Positions 1 through 5,628 of a stretch of 8,026 nucleotides of DNA are shown here, piece by piece. Under the pieces are notes generated by a model that worked only from the letters and a program-made list of their open reading frames with translations, had not been told where the DNA came from and ran no database searches. Both the position numbers and the translations under genes were made by a program. Numbering within the stretch: position 1 is the first letter of the stretch; each line of letters starts with the position of its first letter. Origin of the DNA: an archaeon (GTDB lineage: Archaea > Asgardarchaeota > Hermodarchaeia > Hermodarchaeales > Hermodarchaeaceae); the NCBI GenBank assembly GCA_016550395.1, contig JABXGY010000105.1, forward strand, positions 1 through 8,026, read 5' to 3'.

Positions 1-120
1 ACAATAACGCGTGCTAGTTCTAGGATAAAAAGACCCTCCTGCAACAAAGATGCCACTTTCTAGCAGTTCATAGGTGTTGGCCGCTTCGAGGATGGATAAC
101 CTGCGAGCGCAGTCCAACAA
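1..120 (-). pseudogene. Possible partial gene or gene remnant at left edge, unidentified
   Basis: The minus strand is open from position 141 down to the window edge in one frame. From the TTG at 117-115 it reads LDCARRLSILEAANTYELL, then ESGIFVAGGSFYPRTSTRYC, which has the amphipathic look of real protein. A TGA at 144-142 precedes it, and the only starts are tandem TTG codons (120-118 and 117-115). A T-rich TATA-like stretch (150-144, minus strand) lies about 26 nt ahead, so a leaderless TTG start is conceivable. A 5'-truncated fragment is equally possible. The ending '...FYPRTSTRYC' faintly recalls the C-terminal cysteine region of RecB/Cas4-like nucleases; this is a weak impression, not an identification. 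Part of it is repeated at 2592-2629. The rest lies outside the window. Confidence 0.3.
75..119. other. Imperfect stem-loop
   Basis: TGTTGG (75-80) pairs with CCAACA (114-119). Inside, CGCT (82-85) pairs with AGCG (106-109), and CG (87-88) with CG (104-105). AGG (89-91) pairs with CCT (100-102), closing an 8-nt loop. It may be structure in the flavodoxin upstream region, or a by-product of the minus-strand reading frame. Confidence 0.3.
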
Positions 121-151
121 GTCACAAAAACAAACAACAAGTCATAAAAAC
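115..151. repeat. Tandem 17-bp direct repeat, 20-nt period, ahead of flavodoxin
   Basis: CAACAAGTCACAAAAAC (115-131) and CAACAAGTCATAAAAAC (135-151) differ at one base and are spaced exactly 20 nt apart. The second copy contains the TATA-like ATAAAAA (144-150), about 34-40 nt ahead of the flavodoxin ATG. On the minus strand it gives TTTTTAT. The repeat could be a regulator site overlapping the promoter or simply a slippage duplication. Confidence 0.5.
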
Positions 152-183
152 TAAGAGAATCGGTATAATGAAGGGTGAACGAA

Positions 184-645
184 ATGGTAAGGATTATTGT
201 CGTTTATGACACAAAGTATGGCAACACAAAGCTTGTAGCAGAAAAGATCATGGAGGGAATAGGTGAAGTCGAAGGAATAGAAACTACGATCAGTGATGTC
301 AAGGATATCGATCCTAAAAAGGCAGCTGAGTATGATGCAATATTGATAGGGTCACCAACGCATTTTGGGGGACCTGTTAGGGGTATTAATAAGTTTATTG
401 ATAAACTTGGCAAACTTGACTTAAAGGCGAAATGGGTTGCTGTTTTCGACACCTATCTGGGAGAAGATTTTGAAAAGTCTGTGAAGAAAATGGAGAAGAG
501 GATAAGCGAAAAGGTTCCCAGATTGAAGCTAATAACTTCTGGCCTGTCAATAAGGGTTGACGGAATGAAAGGGCCAGTCACAGAGGGAGAGTTTCCTAAA
601 TGCAAAGCTTTCGGAAAGAAAATCGCAACTCAACTTAAGACTTGA
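184..645 (+). CDS. Flavodoxin / flavodoxin-like FMN-binding protein
   Basis: Small cytosolic electron carrier expected to bind FMN non-covalently and shuttle electrons between redox enzymes. The 153-residue length is normal for a single flavodoxin domain. The first beta strand VRIIVVYD leads into the phosphate-binding loop TKYGNT (residues 10-15). The second signature AILIGSPTHFGGP (52-64) forms a flavin-contacting loop and resembles FprA-type flavodoxin domains. GTG at 175 is also in frame, but ATG 184 is preferred: GGTGA at 174-178, a good match to the archaeal 16S tail, lies 5 nt ahead of it, and the protein then begins directly with the first strand. A TATA-like ATAAAAA lies at 144-150. 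No redox partner is adjacent. It could also be an NADPH-dependent FMN reductase-like member; the flavodoxin fold itself is clear. Confidence 0.9.
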   Translation: MVRIIVVYDTKYGNTKLVAEKIMEGIGEVEGIETTISDVKDIDPKKAAEYDAILIGSPTHFGGPVRGINKFIDKLGKLDLKAKWVAVFDTYLGEDFEKSVKKMEKRISEKVPRLKLITSGLSIRVDGMKGPVTEGEFPKCKAFGKKIATQLKT

Positions 646-948
646 CAATCTATCTTGGAAGAGATAAAGGAATACATCAAGAAACATAAATCACGACAAT
701 GCCGAGCATAAGCAAAAACGGTTTATAACGCCCTGCTGCTTGTTCAGAGAAGCATATTACCAGTAGTTTTCAAGAACTGTCCATATCTCATCAAAGAAAG
801 CAAGCAGGAAGGCTCTTAATTCAAAATATTCTTCGACAACTAACAAGTATACCATTTTCAAGACCTGGTAGTGAAAAATTAAATACATCGACAAAGCCTT
901 AGTCTACACGATATTCAAATCAGCCAACGAGCTGATGAAAAATTAGGA
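646..948 (+). pseudogene. Gap with stop-interrupted coding-like remnants, unidentified
   Basis: No intact gene is visible in these 303 nt. In the flavodoxin frame past its TGA the sequence reads QSILEEIKEYIKKHKSRQCRA to a TAA at 709-711. It continues with a protein-like stretch beginning AKTVYNALLLVQRSILPVVF to a TAA at 817-819. In another frame, 875-946 reads KIKYIDKALVYTIF...ANELMKN. None has a usable start codon. This may be an old gene broken by stops and a frameshift, or chance. TATA-like sequences occur at 721-727 (GTTTATAA region) and at 879-886 (TTAAATAC). The latter is placed to drive the downstream peptidase. Confidence 0.3.
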
Positions 949-2403
949 GTGGTTTCATTTTTGCTATCTGTTGACGAAATAGAAAAACAAGCAGAGAATT
1001 TGTATGCAACGGTAATGGACCAGTTGTACAAACAATATGCGGGGTTACCCTTTGATGAAACCTTGTTATTCCAAACAGCCATCAAGGGAAAAGAATTGGC
1101 TGAAACCGCATTAGAACAATCAATTAAGCCGCGTTCATTTTATTTATTAATGCTCGAAAATCTAGCGAATGTAATGGGACTTCCCTTTATTCTTCAACTT
1201 TCAAAAGAATATGAAAAAATCTCAACACCGGAAGTTCAAATTGATGGGAACCCAGTTAACTTGTTGACTTGGGGAAAATTCAGAATTCAAACAACAGACT
1301 GGTCAGCACTCAAGGTAGCTTTTGACTCCTTCGTTGAACAAGCCCCAAAACTCATTCCGTATGTAAAACAACGGTTCACGGCCCATCAAGAGATCTGTGA
1401 CCGCTACAACGAAAACCCACTGGATATTTATTTAGAAAAAGAACAAATCCAATATTCCACACTTACAAGACTAATTACTCAACTGGCTGAGGGGGCACGA
1501 AAACCCTTTCTTCAAGCAGCCGAATATTACTGTCAGAAAATAAAAGGTGAACCATTTAGTCCCCAAGATGATCACGCATTTTTTCACTATCATGTTAATC
1601 AGCCTTTAAGCAACCATCTAAGGGACCTTGATCCATTGGTTCATGTGAAAAAAACTTTGAAGACTCTTGGTTTTAACGTTGAAGGGATAAAAATAGATTC
1701 TGATGACAGACCTCTGAAACGCCCTCATGCTGTGTGTGTTGAGGTTCGCATTCCAGAGGATATCCGAGTTATTAACAATCCATATAATCCATTAGGAGCC
1801 TTCATTAGTATCTTTCATGAATTTGGACATGGCATTCATGCACTTTGTGCTAACCCGAAGGATCCTTTTTGGAAGCGTCACGCGGTTCCCCTTAGTGTGG
1901 CTGAAACTTTCTCGTTCCTCATTGATGGATTACTTGAAAACCGATTATTTCTCACTAAAGAACTTGGATTACCCTCCAAAGTCATCAATGATTGTCTTGA
2001 CTGTAGTAAGGCTTCAGGACTTTTCTTCACTGTTTTTCTTGCTGCCAATAGCTTAATGAAGCTATCCTTCTGGAAAGACAGCTTATCCTTTGAACAAGCA
2101 TCGTCTCGATGGGAAAATCTCACTCGTCGCTTTTACATTGAAATCCCCGGTAATTATTGGCTTCTCTATCCTATAAACGTCGAACATATTCTCTACAATC
2201 CCAGCTATTTAATGGCTTCAATGAGAACGACACAGATCCAGCATAATCTAATTGAAGAGTTTGGAGAAGCATGGTGGGAGGACCCCCGTGCCGGGAAATA
2301 TATTGCCGAACTTGCAGCGACCCGAGCCGAATTTCCTATCTCAAAGTTTTCCCTCGATCCTGCACCATTCCTTAAACAGATTACTCAACTTAGTTTTATC
2401 TAA
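949..2403 (+). CDS. Zinc metallopeptidase, HExxH gluzincin type (M3/M32-like)
   Basis: Probable cytosolic zinc peptidase of clan MA, 484 residues and mostly helical. The active-site motif HEFGH is at residues 290-294, with H290 and H294 as zinc ligands and E291 as catalytic base. E319 in 'PLSVAETF' is the likely third ligand, 25 residues later as in gluzincins. Near the C-terminus, 'HILYNPSYLMASMR' resembles the tyrosine-bearing substrate-binding segment of the M2/M3/M32 oligopeptidase and carboxypeptidase group. No signal peptide or membrane helix is seen. It is shorter than typical M3 oligopeptidases (about 600-700 residues) and closer to M32 carboxypeptidases (about 500). However, HEFGH is an M3-style motif, so the subfamily is left open. 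The GTG at 949 overlaps the AGGAG (945-949); TTG at 961, 11 nt after it, is an alternative start and would remove four residues. The next gene converges on it. Confidence 0.8.
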   Translation: MVSFLLSVDEIEKQAENLYATVMDQLYKQYAGLPFDETLLFQTAIKGKELAETALEQSIKPRSFYLLMLENLANVMGLPFILQLSKEYEKISTPEVQIDGNPVNLLTWGKFRIQTTDWSALKVAFDSFVEQAPKLIPYVKQRFTAHQEICDRYNENPLDIYLEKEQIQYSTLTRLITQLAEGARKPFLQAAEYYCQKIKGEPFSPQDDHAFFHYHVNQPLSNHLRDLDPLVHVKKTLKTLGFNVEGIKIDSDDRPLKRPHAVCVEVRIPEDIRVINNPYNPLGAFISIFHEFGHGIHALCANPKDPFWKRHAVPLSVAETFSFLIDGLLENRLFLTKELGLPSKVINDCLDCSKASGLFFTVFLAANSLMKLSFWKDSLSFEQASSRWENLTRRFYIEIPGNYWLLYPINVEHILYNPSYLMASMRTTQIQHNLIEEFGEAWWEDPRAGKYIAELAATRAEFPISKFSLDPAPFLKQITQLSFI

Positions 2404-2410
2404 CATATAG

Positions 2411-2460
2411 TAAGATGCCTTTTCTCCGAACGATTCATCTTAATTTGTGGCGTACAAATT
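2411..2460 (+). terminator. Two inverted repeats after the peptidase, probable terminator region
   Basis: TAAGATG (2411-2417) pairs with CATCTTA (2436-2442) around a loop containing CCTTTTCTCC. AATTTGT (2442-2448) pairs with ACAAATT (2454-2460) around a 5-nt loop and runs into TTTTG. Both follow the peptidase stop closely, so they are candidate 3'-end signals. Confidence 0.35.
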
Positions 2461-2519
2461 TTGAACCTGGGAAGACAAGGAAACACTAAACATCACCGTT
2501 TTCCGGTTAATTGAGTCAT

Positions 2520-2604
2520 GCTAACACGTAGTTGTTAGGTAGTCTAGTAGTGCTACTAGACCCACAAGCTCTATCATGTGTTAGCTGCTACAGACTAACA
2601 CGTG
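2520..2604. other. Nested and competing inverted repeats in convergent gap
   Basis: GTCTAGTAG (2542-2550) and CTACTAGAC (2553-2561) form a perfect 9-bp palindrome with a 2-nt centre. It is enclosed by GCTAACAC (2520-2527) pairing with GTGTTAGC (2578-2585). The same right arm can instead pair with CTAACAC (2595-2601), giving a 10-bp stem with one G-U pair (2575-2584 with 2595-2604) and a 10-nt loop. The two structures are mutually exclusive. No tRNA T-loop or anticodon arm is recognisable, so this is not called as a tRNA. Confidence 0.5.
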
Positions 2605-2629
2605 GTAATCCTCAGATAAAAAGACCCTC
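2592..2629. repeat. Second copy of the 38-nt left-edge sequence
   Basis: This segment aligns with 1-38 without gaps. The core GATAAAAAGACCCTC (2615-2629) is identical to 24-38. Of the 18 bases before it, 12 match (2597-2614 against 6-23), and 3 of 5 match beyond that. The first copy begins at the window edge, so the repeat may extend further. Read on the minus strand, both copies contain GAGGGTCTTTTTATC, whose T5 run could act as a terminator. Confidence 0.5.
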
Positions 2630-2690
2630 TTTTTCACTTTTCAATTATGAATAGGTTTGGTTGTCAATATCTGATTTGTCAAACCTTATT
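2618..2690 (-). terminator. Probable terminator of the isomerase-like gene
   Basis: Downstream of the minus-strand stop at 2715, a stem of about 10 bp with one bulge forms between 2680-2690 and 2650-2659 (CAAACC with GGTTTG, flanked by TATT with AATA). The next T5 run on the minus strand is at 2622-2618. On the plus strand CTCTTTTT (2627-2634) could serve the opposite direction. Confidence 0.4.
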
Positions 2691-2714
2691 GAATGCTAGA
2701 TTCCATGATTCTTT

Positions 2715-3605
2715 TTACATAGATTCCTCGGGATACTTATTAACGATTGGCTTGCCATTTAATTTCAGGAGGGTTGCTTCGAGGTCTTTTTTACTCATCA
2801 AGATTTCTCGCTCGGTTCCTCTGATTTCAAGTGTGAGCCATCCCTGGTATTCGATTATTCGAAGGGTTTTGATGAGCGCTGTGAAGTTGATTTCTCCTTG
2901 TCCTATAGGGAGATGGGTAGCCTGACGATAGTCGAGTCCATGGGTAGCGTCATGAATGTGAATTTCTTTTAGGCGATGGCGACATTTAAGGAGAAAATTG
3001 TTAACGTCTAGGCGTGCTTGAAATAGATGGCCTATGTCAGCCACTATGCCAACTTGCTTTGGTGGAAACTGTTGGATGAATGCAGTGAAGTCTTTGATTC
3101 CAGAAAATATGAAGGGCGGATAGCAAAAGGATTCAACTGCAATTGCTATTTCATAGGGTTCAGTCAGGCTCATAATCTGATGGATGAAAGTTCTGAATGC
3201 GGCTTGGCATTCCACCAAAATATCACCATCAGGCTTTCTGTTATCGGGGAAGAAGGGTGGATGAAACGATACTAGTTTAGAGGATACCTGCCTGCAAAGG
3301 TTGATACCATTGCATATCTCGTTTAATGCCTGTCTGTAAACATCGTCATCAGACAGAAATTTTTCAGCGTTATAGATTCCACCAACATGGACGTTCCTGT
3401 GCAATTGGAGGGCATCTAACCGCTTCTTTACCTGTACACCATCAATGTTTGGAAACGACCAAAGCGGTCCTAGTTGAAAGCCAAAAAATCCCATTGAAGC
3501 AGCCTTGTCGATGAGGTGTAAAACGTCACTAGTGTTATAGGGTGGTTTCTTCCGCAAGAAACCTTTAGGCGCTGTATGTAAAGCTATTAGCAACTTAGAC
3601 ATCAT
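2715..3605 (-). CDS. Sugar phosphate isomerase/epimerase-like TIM-barrel protein
   Basis: Member of the AP-endonuclease-2 / xylose-isomerase-like TIM-barrel superfamily (PF01261 type), 296 residues, expected to be cytosolic and to bind divalent metal. Candidate metal and catalytic residues fall in their usual strand positions: H115 in 'VSFHPPF', E158 in 'AIAVESF', D190 and H193 in 'GIVADIGHLFQA', H216/H218 in 'KEIHIHDATHG', and E260 in 'WLTLEIRG'. The segment LPIGQGEINF (232-241) is the familiar loop before the final helix and strand. These features favour an isomerase or epimerase over a DNA-repair endonuclease; the substrate cannot be read from the sequence. Two adjacent ATGs (3605 and 3602) are possible starts, neither with a clear ribosome binding site. 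It stands alone, convergent with the peptidase and divergent from DUF1572. Confidence 0.8.
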   Translation of the reverse strand: MMSKLLIALHTAPKGFLRKKPPYNTSDVLHLIDKAASMGFFGFQLGPLWSFPNIDGVQVKKRLDALQLHRNVHVGGIYNAEKFLSDDDVYRQALNEICNGINLCRQVSSKLVSFHPPFFPDNRKPDGDILVECQAAFRTFIHQIMSLTEPYEIAIAVESFCYPPFIFSGIKDFTAFIQQFPPKQVGIVADIGHLFQARLDVNNFLLKCRHRLKEIHIHDATHGLDYRQATHLPIGQGEINFTALIKTLRIIEYQGWLTLEIRGTEREILMSKKDLEATLLKLNGKPIVNKYPEESM

Positions 3606-3631
3606 ATAACCGCTGTCTAGTCTGTTCGCAT

Positions 3632-3787
3632 CTACCTATTAGTCAGAGTCTGGCTCATTTTAATGCTTTTCAATGTCTTCGTCAAAACTACATGAAAGGT
3701 CCGAGGAATGAGGGAGTAGTTCCAATTTGTTGAAAGTCCATATTCTGAGTCTGGAAGGAAGTCTTTGAGGAGTTGTGCCTCGTTCAT
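3632..3787 (-). CDS. Possible 51-residue small ORF, unidentified
   Basis: From an ATG at 3787 the frame reads MNEAQLLKDFLPDSEYGLST, then a further 31 residues to a TAG at 3634-3632. It lies 26 nt ahead of the isomerase-like gene on the same strand. The N-terminal half is protein-like; the C-terminal part (TLKSIKMSQTLTNR) looks less so. No ribosome binding site or TATA box precedes it, and it occupies the only space available for the promoter of the downstream gene. It could be a small gene, the start of a truncated gene, or chance. Confidence 0.2.
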   Translation of the reverse strand: MNEAQLLKDFLPDSEYGLSTNWNYSLIPRTFHVVLTKTLKSIKMSQTLTNR

Positions 3788-3847
3788 CGCACATTGAAAA
3801 AAGGATGACAGGGCATTGGCTATAGCTAGTCACCAGTTTGGGAACTC

Positions 3848-3856
3848 TTTATTTAA
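3848..3856 (+). promoter_or_regulatory. TATA box for DUF1572 gene (leaderless)
   Basis: TTTATTTAA is centred about 27 nt ahead of the ATG at 3879. That is the archaeal TATA-to-transcription-start distance, so transcription should begin at or next to the start codon. No Shine-Dalgarno sequence lies near that ATG, consistent with a leaderless mRNA. Confidence 0.5.
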
Positions 3857-3878
3857 TGTGTATGGTAAACTTGCCTAT

Positions 3879-4418
3879 ATGAGTGATAATTCAACAGTTT
3901 CAGTTGGACAGCACTTCCTTGATTATGTCATGAAACGCTTTCGATATCTGAAGCTGAAGGCAGAGAAGGCTTTCAACCAAGTGAAAAATGAGGAGGATTT
4001 GTTCCTTCTTCTGGATGAGGAGTCTAATAACATCGCGATATTGATTCGACACCTTGCGGGAAATATGAAATCTAGATGGACAGATTTTCTAACAACTGAT
4101 GGGGAAAAACCCTCTCGTGACAGACCCAGTGAATTTGACCAAACTTACAGAGCATCCAAAGACGAACTGTTGAAGACCTGGGAGGATGGCTGGGCATGTG
4201 TTTTTGATGCACTTTCTGGGCTGACGCCTGATGACTTATTGAAGAACGTGTTCATCAGGAAGAAGCGCTATTCTGTGCTAGAAGCAATAGGGTGGCAATT
4301 AACACACTACTCGTTTCATATAGGGCAAATCGTCTTCCTTGCAAAGCATATTGTGTCTGATTCTTGGGAGTATCTAACTATGCCCCGAGATGAACGATTC
4401 TACCCAGACATAGAATAG
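3879..4418 (+). CDS. DUF1572 family protein (DinB superfamily)
   Basis: Four-helix-bundle protein of the DinB/YfiT-like superfamily, 179 residues from the chosen start, a normal length for DUF1572. Family landmarks: 'FLDYVMKRFRYLKLKAEKAF' (13-32), 'EESNNIAILIRHLAGNMKSR' (47-66) and 'WTDFLTTDGEKPSRDR' (67-82). The DinB metal-ligand histidines are H58, H143 and H147 (the last two in 'LTHYSFHIGQ'). Related proteins bind a divalent metal and some are thiol-dependent transferases; the reaction for DUF1572 is unknown. The frame is open back to a TTG at 3816, but ATG 3879 is preferred because homologous sequence starts just after it and a TATA box sits 27 nt upstream. It is mainly a bacterial family, so acquisition by transfer is possible; this is inferred, not shown by composition. 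Confidence 0.85.
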   Translation: MSDNSTVSVGQHFLDYVMKRFRYLKLKAEKAFNQVKNEEDLFLLLDEESNNIAILIRHLAGNMKSRWTDFLTTDGEKPSRDRPSEFDQTYRASKDELLKTWEDGWACVFDALSGLTPDDLLKNVFIRKKRYSVLEAIGWQLTHYSFHIGQIVFLAKHIVSDSWEYLTMPRDERFYPDIE

Positions 4419-4503
4419 TATGAATATGTAAGTATAACTTTTCGAGAGGTAGTTCAACGTAGCTTGATTGACTCAAAAGCTTTGAAAAAATTTGGTCGGA
4501 GTG

Positions 4504-4540
4504 TCTTGACAAGCGGTCAAGAACTGAGGAATTAAATAGG
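4504..4540 (+). promoter_or_regulatory. Promoter with dyad operator for the wHTH gene
   Basis: TCTTGAC (4504-4510) and GTCAAGA (4516-4522) form a perfect 7-bp inverted repeat with a 5-nt centre. Eight nt on lies ATTAAATAGG (4531-4540), a good archaeal TATA box. Transcription would start near 4561, leaving a short leader to the ATG at 4580 with GGAG at 4563-4566. A dyad just upstream of the BRE/TATA is a plausible site for the winged-helix protein encoded next. It could also be the 3'-end hairpin of DUF1572, though no T run follows. Confidence 0.45.
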
Positions 4541-4579
4541 GTGCAGTTTTGAAAGATTTATTGGAGAATGTAATTACCA

Positions 4580-5152
4580 ATGAGTTCCAAAGAAACGAAT
4601 GAGAAAGTTGCACAAAACAGAGATTCTGCGACAGCTGAACTTTTTGAAGCCATCTCCCACACCACTAGGATACAAATTCTACAAATACTGAGTAAAACCA
4701 GATTAAGCTTTGGTGAGTTAAAACGCAAACTAGGCATCTCCAGTGGTGGGAACCTTACCCATCATCTGAACAAACTCGTTGGCTTCATCGAAGCTAATGA
4801 CCAAGGTTCATACGAACTAACTGATCAAGGCCGAGAAGCAATTATCGCCATTGAAGCGGTTCGAACAACAAAAGATAATTGGCTGACCATAACCTATCTG
4901 ACGATGAGTGCCCTGATTTTCTATTCCATGTATTTGACCATAGCCATCACCACAGGATGGATTAATGTAATTACAGCATTGAGCGAGGTCATGCTAGGAC
5001 CATGGGCACATTTAATGACTCCAATAAGTGCCTTGATCTCAACAATAATCTTCTTCGTTATTTCGTGGCTGATGACGGTAAGAAGACTTCAAAAAGGAAC
5101 TCTTCACAAGAGATGGATACCCCAGAACACCTACCAATATAGAGGGACATGA
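4580..5152 (+). CDS. Membrane-anchored winged-helix transcriptional regulator
   Basis: 190-residue protein. Residues 18-90 form an ArsR/MarR-like winged helix: 'LFEAISHTTRIQILQIL' (21-37) is the typical first helix pair, 'LSFGELKRKLGISSGGNLTH' (42-61) carries the recognition helix and 'HLNKLVGFIEAND' leads into the wing. The C-terminal half has two hydrophobic segments (about 101-125 and 147-166) followed by a basic tail (RRLQKGTLHKRW). This suggests a DNA-binding domain tethered on the cytoplasmic face. No ligand-binding domain is visible. A dyad and TATA box lie upstream (4504-4540), so autoregulation is likely but inferred. Its TGA overlaps an ATG (ATGA, 5149-5152) that begins the disrupted CPBP protease reading frame, so the two were probably one operon. 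Confidence 0.8.
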   Translation: MSSKETNEKVAQNRDSATAELFEAISHTTRIQILQILSKTRLSFGELKRKLGISSGGNLTHHLNKLVGFIEANDQGSYELTDQGREAIIAIEAVRTTKDNWLTITYLTMSALIFYSMYLTIAITTGWINVITALSEVMLGPWAHLMTPISALISTIIFFVISWLMTVRRLQKGTLHKRWIPQNTYQYRGT

Positions 5153-5504
5153 GATTTTTAAAAACGGTATTACAGCGGAAAAGCCAAGTGGTTCACCGAG
5201 CCTTGTAGGACTGCTTGTAACTGCACCAGTTATCGAGGAGACCTTCTATAGAGCGTACAGTATCACCACTCTCAGCGGAAGGCTTCAAAATAGGTGGGCT
5301 GCTGGATTGATGTCATGCATCATGTTTGCCCTTGTGTATCTACCATTTTGGGGGGTGAGAGGCGCTATTCAGCTATTCCTCTGGGCTCTTCTACCCATGA
5401 CTCTCTTCATCTGGCGAAAAAGCATCTATCCCGGCCTAATCCTACATGTAGTCAATAACGTGTTCATACATTTCCTCTTGCCAATATGGGGGTTGTACTT
5501 GTGA
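5149..5504 (+). pseudogene. CPBP/Rce1-type intramembrane protease core, frame-broken
   Basis: Frame 5175-5504 encodes the catalytic core of the CPBP (CAAX protease and bacteriocin-processing, Rce1-like) family. 'APVIEETFYR' carries the EExxxR motif, followed by 'CIMFALVY' at the FxxxH position and 'LILHVVNNVF' with HxxxN. This frame is open from 5082 but has no ATG, GTG or TTG before 5307, which lies past the catalytic glutamates. The ATG at 5149, overlapping the wHTH stop, reads MRFLKTVLQRKSQVVHRAL to a TAG at 5206-5208. A -1 shift at T-TTA-AAA (5157-5163) would join MRFLK to the core frame, giving about 118 residues. That product would lack the extra N-terminal helices most CPBP proteases have. 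The second-motif histidine is tyrosine. A decaying gene, a sequencing indel in the T5A5 run, or programmed frameshifting are all possible. Confidence 0.65.
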
Positions 5505-5617
5505 TCGGGAACTCTGTTAAGGTAAGACTTCTGGTAGCTCTGGAAATAGTTCGTGGGGTTGCCCAATATTCTTATCACCCATACATTGGCAAGAATGCAG
5601 GTAAGAGCATGCAATAG
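5501..5617 (+). CDS. Possible 38-residue small ORF between CPBP core and methyltransferase
   Basis: The GTG at 5501 overlaps the CPBP stop (GTGA), and the frame runs to a TAG at 5615-5617, 11 nt ahead of the methyltransferase ATG. It begins MIGNSVKVRLLVALEIVRGV and ends QYSYHPYIGKNAGKSMQ: a basic amphipathic N-terminal stretch and a tyrosine-rich tail, with no transmembrane segment. A G5 run (5488-5492) lies 8 nt ahead as a possible ribosome binding site. The stop/start overlaps on both sides favour translation, but the length is within what chance allows. No family is recognised. Confidence 0.3.
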   Translation: MIGNSVKVRLLVALEIVRGVAQYSYHPYIGKNAGKSMQ

Positions 5618-5628
5618 GGGACAAATCG

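Noticed and set aside
75..119. FMN or other known riboswitch ahead of flavodoxin
   Set aside because: A single imperfect stem-loop without any recognisable riboswitch core, and it lies upstream of the likely transcription start.
115..151. Start of a CRISPR array
   Set aside because: Only two units, 17 bp with a 3-nt gap; spacing and number do not fit CRISPR.
1878..2123. Minus-strand 81-codon ORF inside the peptidase
   Set aside because: It is a shadow of the conserved peptidase coding frame, with no start signals.
2520..2585. tRNA-like outer stem of 8 bp around a 9-bp inner palindrome
   Set aside because: No T-loop GTTCRA, D-loop or anticodon arm could be placed, and the inner palindrome is inconsistent with a cloverleaf.
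2647..2925. 92-codon plus-strand ORF
   Set aside because: Its bulk is antisense to the end of the isomerase-like gene, whose domain motifs are clear, and the translation has no family features.
3816..3878. N-terminal extension of the DUF1572 protein from a TTG
   Set aside because: It contains the TATA box, lacks a ribosome binding site and precedes the homologous sequence.
5307..5504. Stand-alone 65-residue protein from TTG 5307
   Set aside because: The start lies after the catalytic EExxxR motif encoded in the same open frame, so this is only the 3' part of the CPBP core.
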